Shown here: positions 6,487-9,669 of the stretch, one piece after another | Layout of the letters: every line of letters starts with the position of its first letter | Position numbering within the stretch: position 1 is the stretch's first letter | Source: Pseudomonadota bacterium | GTDB lineage: Bacteria > Pseudomonadota > Gammaproteobacteria > Halothiobacillales > Halothiobacillaceae | DNA: 9,669 nt | Assembly (NCBI GenBank): GCA_021795795.1 | Contig: JAJYPA010000087.1 | Location: forward strand, 1 to 9,669 | Direction: 5' to 3' | Notes under the pieces: generated by a model | The model's database searches: none | Told to the model about the DNA's origin: nothing | The model's input: only the letters and a program-made list of their open reading frames with translations | Position numbers and translations under genes: made by a program

Positions 6487-7496
6487 AGCCTTGGCTGGAA
6501 GTAAAGCATCTAGATGTGCATTTCACCCTCGGTGGGGGCGGCTTGCTGCGCCAGAGCCAGGGCACAGTTCACGCCCTCAGCGATATTGAATTCAGTCTGG
6601 AACAGGGGCACGCCATTGGCCTGATTGGGGAATCTGGTTCAGGCAAAAGCACTCTGGGTCGGGCGATACTGCACTTGGTGCGGCCAACCCATGGTGAAGT
6701 GCTCCTGGATGGCGTCAACCTGACAGCACTGAGCGAACGCAAAATCCGGCCGTATCGGCAACAGATGCAAATGGTGTTTCAAGACCCCTTTGACTCAATG
6801 AACGCACGGATGACCGTGGGCCAGATCATTATGGAGCCTCTGATATTGCAGCATATCGGCCGCACTGGCGAGCGCAGAGAGAAGGCTGCGGCGCTCCTGG
6901 AGCGGATGGGCCTCGACGGTGGCGCGATGAACCGTTACCCCAGCCAGTACTCAGGCGGCCAACGCCAGCGCATCGCTATTGCCCGTGCATTGTCTACTGA
7001 ACCCCGCTTACTGGTACTGGATGAACCCACTTCGGGTCTCGACGTCTCAATGCAGGCGCGCATTCTCAATTTGCTGCGCGATCTACAGAGCGAAATGGGG
7101 CTCAGTTATCTCTTCATCAGCCACGATTTGGGTGCGGTTTCTTACCTAGCTCAGCGTATTATCGTGCTCTATCTGGGGCGGATTGTTGAAATTGCCCCGA
7201 CAAAAACGCTGATCAGCGCTCCGGCTCATCCTTATACTGCGTCATTGATGGATGCCTTGCCACCCATGGTGCGGCGTGGCGAGGTTGTCCATTTGCCGCC
7301 ACCGCCGGTGGGCGAATCGCCCTCACCAGTGAATCCCTCTTCGGGCTGCGCTTTTCATATCCGTTGTCCAAAAGCAGAAGCCCGTTGCCGCACTGAACGG
7401 CCTTTTCTGCAGGACATAACCGAAGGGCATCAGGTGGCTTGTCATTATCCAATAAATGGACTGTACATGATCAAATCACTGTTAACCAGTAGATAA
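6483..7496 (+). CDS. dppF: Dipeptide/oligopeptide ABC transporter ATPase, DppF-like
   Basis: This is the second ATPase, expected to form a heterodimer with the DppD-like protein. The 337-residue product opens with LEVKHLDVHF. It has Walker A GESGSGKS at 49-56, Q-loop Gln100 (VFQDP), signature YSGGQRQR at 156-163, Walker B LLVLDEP at 176-182 and switch His214. The AHPYTASLMDALP block (248-260) begins the Opp/Dpp C-terminal extension, with Cys289, 295, 302 and 320 in CX5CX6CX17C spacing, again a possible iron-sulfur site. The ATG at 6483 overlaps the stop of the preceding gene as ATGA. Family members usually end near the VACHYP block; here 14 further residues (INGLYMIKSLLTSR) follow, encoded by AT-rich DNA, which suggests the original 3' end was replaced at a recombination junction near 7450. 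Confidence 0.92.
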   Translation: MKPWLEVKHLDVHFTLGGGGLLRQSQGTVHALSDIEFSLEQGHAIGLIGESGSGKSTLGRAILHLVRPTHGEVLLDGVNLTALSERKIRPYRQQMQMVFQDPFDSMNARMTVGQIIMEPLILQHIGRTGERREKAAALLERMGLDGGAMNRYPSQYSGGQRQRIAIARALSTEPRLLVLDEPTSGLDVSMQARILNLLRDLQSEMGLSYLFISHDLGAVSYLAQRIIVLYLGRIVEIAPTKTLISAPAHPYTASLMDALPPMVRRGEVVHLPPPPVGESPSPVNPSSGCAFHIRCPKAEARCRTERPFLQDITEGHQVACHYPINGLYMIKSLLTSR

Positions 7497-7564
7497 ATTT
7501 AATTCTGACCTTACCGCGATATCAGTTAGAAATTTACATAATACGACAAACTGTATGGGTTTCA

Positions 7565-7595
7565 TTGACAAAGCTTTAAAAAGGATATGTATGAA
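7565..7595 (+). promoter_or_regulatory. Candidate promoter for the binding-protein gene
   Basis: A perfect TTGACA hexamer lies at 7565-7570. The best -10 options are TGTATG at 7588-7593 (17-base spacer) and TATGAA at 7590-7595 (19-base spacer); neither is strong. The 226 bases between the ATPase stop and the preferred binding-protein start at 7723 suggest that this gene has its own promoter, unlike the tightly packed genes before it. In AT-rich DNA such matches arise easily, so the call is tentative. Confidence 0.25.
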
Positions 7596-7722
7596 ACTAT
7601 TAGTTGCAGACTTAAATCGATCGGGTGATACCAACCTAAATGCTATTAATAACCTAATTTCAAAAGCGGTATGGCATACTAAAAAGTCATTTTTCAAAGC
7701 AATCGACTGCTTCAGGTGGATT

Positions 7723-9342
7723 ATGCGAAAATATTTCCATGCCATCATTATAATGTTAATAATTTCTTTCAACGCCGCGTCAAAGCCTGCATTTTCATCT
7801 GTCAAAATGTTGAGCACCACAGTGGGAATAGGAACAGGTCAATCAGGGGTTTTAACTGGTTTTAATCCGCTGGTCACAACTACAGAAGCTGCCGCAAGTA
7901 TCGAGTCCTTGCTATACTACCCGCTTATCTATGTAGACAAGAATGGACATATAGATTTCAAGAAAAGCATTGCTTCAGAAGTAAAGGTTTCAAAAAGTCA
8001 GTTAACTTATACAATAACTATGCATAAGGGGTGGATGTGGAGCAACGGAGATGAAGTAACAGCTCGGGATGTGCTTAACTGTTTTAACGAAATTAAGGAG
8101 CTCGGGGCGCTGTTTCCTAACGAGGGTTTGGCGGGTATTCCTGGTAATATATATGGTCTCAATATTATAAGTAATCATAAATTTGTGGTGCAGTTAAAAA
8201 AAAGAATAAATCCGATGGTGTTTGAACTGAATGGGTTAACGTTGTTGTTTCCTATGTATAATATTGGACGCTCAATAAAAGATATTGTTAACAATGTAGC
8301 AAACATAAAGTATTTCAGAGTGGTTGACGGGCCATATAAAATATCTAAATACAGACCCGGGAGATATCTTATTCTCACGCGCAACACAAAGTTTTCCGGG
8401 GCAAGGAAGCCATTAATTAAAACGATAATTATGCATATGATTAGTGGTAACATAATCAAGGTCATGCAAATAATATCGGGGAGGCTGGATATCGGGAACG
8501 TCTCCGTGTATGATGTCGGCGCCGTAAAATATGATAACAACATATCTCTTAGCATTAAAAAAAATGGTTTTCATGGGTTTAATTTCATTGCATTTAATTA
8601 TAATAATAAGAAATTATCATTCCTAAAAGATTGGAGAGTGCGGTCTGCTCTACAGCAATCCATAAATCAAGCTGAAATTATAAAGGCCGTTTTTCGCGGA
8701 TTTGGAATGCCAATGTATGGCGTGATGACTCCCGAAGATCGCGGCTTGCTAGACGCACAAGTATTACCATATGATAACGTATATGATCCAGTACATGCAA
8801 GAATTCTGTTAAGAAGAGCTGGTTGGGTTAGTAGAAATGGCGTACAGACGAGAAATGGAGAAAAGTTAATTATTAATTTGCTTTGCCCAGACAAGAAAGT
8901 GGATGTTGCAGAAGCCGAAATGATCCAGGAGCAGTTACATAGAATTGGTGTGATAATTATCATTCACGTCGTGCCACCATCGCTAATTGTAGAGTCTGTT
9001 AGAACGCATAAGTGGCAAGCTGCGATAATGTCTTTTGCGACAAATAATATTCCTAATGTTGGTATATTATTAGATAAATCAGGGAGATTTAACTTTAGTG
9101 GATACAGGAGTACTTATCTAGATGGCGTTTTCAAAAAGATAGATAGCAGCAAAAACAACGATGCCCTTAAGTATAACATGTCTATCATGAATAACTTCAT
9201 AGAAAAAGAACAGCCTTTTTTGATTTTACCTCATCCAAGTGTGATTTTGGCCTATAAAAAATACATCTTCGGAATTAATGAGGCGTTTCCAACAGAGGGA
9301 GGTTTCTGGCCACAAAATTTAACCATTAACCGGGTATCGTAA
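7723..9342 (+). CDS. Family 5 extracellular solute-binding protein (peptide/nickel type), periplasmic
   Basis: This protein should capture the substrate in the periplasm and deliver it to the DppBC channel. The 539-residue product (a usual family length) begins with a Sec-type signal peptide: MRK, a hydrophobic core at about 7-17, and a likely cleavage region near 19-26. There is no lipobox Cys. Family 5 landmarks in order are FNPLVTTTEAAASIESLLYYPL (47-68), the strand plus WMWSNGDEVTARDV (104-117), DGPYKISKYRPGRYLILTRN (202-221), WRVRSALQQSINQAEIIKAVFRGFGMPMYG (304-333) and YDPVHARILLRRAGW (354-368). The frame is open upstream to 7555; ATG 7591, with AAGGA before it, is an alternative that would put 44 residues ahead of the signal peptide. 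I prefer 7723, which has AGGTGG just upstream. The gene is markedly AT-rich (13 G/C in 60 bases at 8581-8640, against 32 in 60 at 5161-5220 in dppC) and rich in ATA, AGA and TTA codons, suggesting separate acquisition. Substrate unknown. Confidence 0.88.
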   Translation: MRKYFHAIIIMLIISFNAASKPAFSSVKMLSTTVGIGTGQSGVLTGFNPLVTTTEAAASIESLLYYPLIYVDKNGHIDFKKSIASEVKVSKSQLTYTITMHKGWMWSNGDEVTARDVLNCFNEIKELGALFPNEGLAGIPGNIYGLNIISNHKFVVQLKKRINPMVFELNGLTLLFPMYNIGRSIKDIVNNVANIKYFRVVDGPYKISKYRPGRYLILTRNTKFSGARKPLIKTIIMHMISGNIIKVMQIISGRLDIGNVSVYDVGAVKYDNNISLSIKKNGFHGFNFIAFNYNNKKLSFLKDWRVRSALQQSINQAEIIKAVFRGFGMPMYGVMTPEDRGLLDAQVLPYDNVYDPVHARILLRRAGWVSRNGVQTRNGEKLIINLLCPDKKVDVAEAEMIQEQLHRIGVIIIIHVVPPSLIVESVRTHKWQAAIMSFATNNIPNVGILLDKSGRFNFSGYRSTYLDGVFKKIDSSKNNDALKYNMSIMNNFIEKEQPFLILPHPSVILAYKKYIFGINEAFPTEGGFWPQNLTINRVS

Positions 9343-9388
9343 TAATATCAGCAGGGAGTTCACAGCTAAAAACCATATAAAATTAAGG

Positions 9389-9398
9389 TGTAATTACA
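9389..9398. repeat. Short palindrome between the binding-protein gene and the transposase remnant
   Basis: TGTAATTACA is a perfect ten-base palindrome followed by TTTT and, further on, a six-T run at 9411-9416. It lies in the 82-base AT-rich gap after the binding-protein stop. It could be a weak terminator or part of a decayed element end, but the stem is short and AT-only at its core, so no function is assigned. Confidence 0.2.
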
Positions 9399-9424
9399 TT
9401 TTGTGACGCTTTTTTACTGAATAG

Positions 9425-9669
9425 ATGGAATGGATGCCTCCCCCTAGCTTCTCCAGGAAGTTTCTTGAGGTGTTACAGGAGGCGAACTTACCTCCGGATG
9501 CGGTGGAGGTGCTGGCTGAACTGCGGGGACATTTGCTGGTATTGGAGGAGCGTTTGGCGAAGTACGATCGCAACACTGCCACTGAAGAAGTCATCGGTGA
9601 GCGCACCTGGAACGACCTGCGGCTGGTCATCGCCCATGATCCCATGACGGCGGCGGACCAGACCGCCAA
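9425..9669 (+). pseudogene. Transposase remnant, partial at window end
   Basis: An open frame runs from ATG 9425 (or 9434) off the end of the window, 81 codons so far, directly after an in-frame TAG at 9422-9424. There is no ribosome site. Residues ~15-50 (LEVLQEANLPPDAVEVLAEL and on to LLVLEERLAKYDR) resemble the middle, coiled region of IS110/IS1111-type transposases, which normally lies well inside the protein, so the 5' part would be missing. Residues ~57-81 (ERTWNDLRLVIAHDPMTAADQT) look more like another transposase group, possibly IS1634/IS4-like, so the frame may be a fusion of two remnants. The higher GC content also separates it from the AT-rich gene before it. The family assignment is from memory of motif style and is uncertain; that it is mobile-element debris is more secure. 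Confidence 0.45.

Noticed and set aside
9394..9669. Minus-strand open frame opposite the transposase remnant
   Set aside because: Ser/Arg-rich translation typical of an antisense shadow, while the + frame carries transposase-like sequence.
1..9669. CRISPR array, tRNA or rRNA gene
   Set aside because: No regularly spaced repeats, no cloverleaf-like sequence and no conserved rRNA segment were seen on either strand by eye.

Overview
The window is a Gram-negative bacterial locus. The evidence is inner-membrane TonB/ExbB/ExbD energisers and a periplasmic, non-lipoprotein binding protein. Base composition is moderate to fairly GC-rich over most genes. The protein style is compatible with an acidophilic gammaproteobacterium such as Acidithiobacillus, but that assignment is only an impression.

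Layout, all on the + strand. (1) 1-592: promoter and 5' part of a tyrosine-recombinase gene, broken by a frameshift and lacking its catalytic domain. (2) 593-1398: about 800 bases with no convincing gene, probably decayed mobile-element DNA plus the exbB leader. (3) 1399-3434: exbB, exbD and tonB, a complete proton-motive-force transducer for outer-membrane transport. (4) 3435-3562: a control region with a Fur-box-like half site and a 12-codon mini-ORF whose stop overlaps the next start codon. (5) 3563-7496: two permeases and two ATPases of a Dpp/Opp-type peptide or nickel ABC importer, tightly packed with overlapping or nearly touching ends. (6) 7497-9342: a strikingly AT-rich gene for a family 5 solute-binding protein, the natural partner of the permeases. 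(7) 9425-9669: a transposase remnant running off the window.

The simplest model is a two-membrane uptake route. TonB-ExbB-ExbD would energise an outer-membrane receptor that is not in this window. The family 5 binding protein would collect the substrate in the periplasm, and the Dpp-like ABC complex would move it into the cytoplasm. Candidate substrates are peptides, peptide-like metallophores, metal chelates or nickel; the sequence does not decide between them. Mobile-element debris on both sides and the abrupt composition change at the binding-protein gene suggest an assembled, horizontally acquired module.

The most interesting points are the pairing of a private TonB system with a peptide-type ABC importer, a TonB membrane helix without the usual Ser-x-x-x-His motif, a ten-C run inside tonB, an eight-G run directly after an ATPase start codon, and the foreign-looking binding protein.
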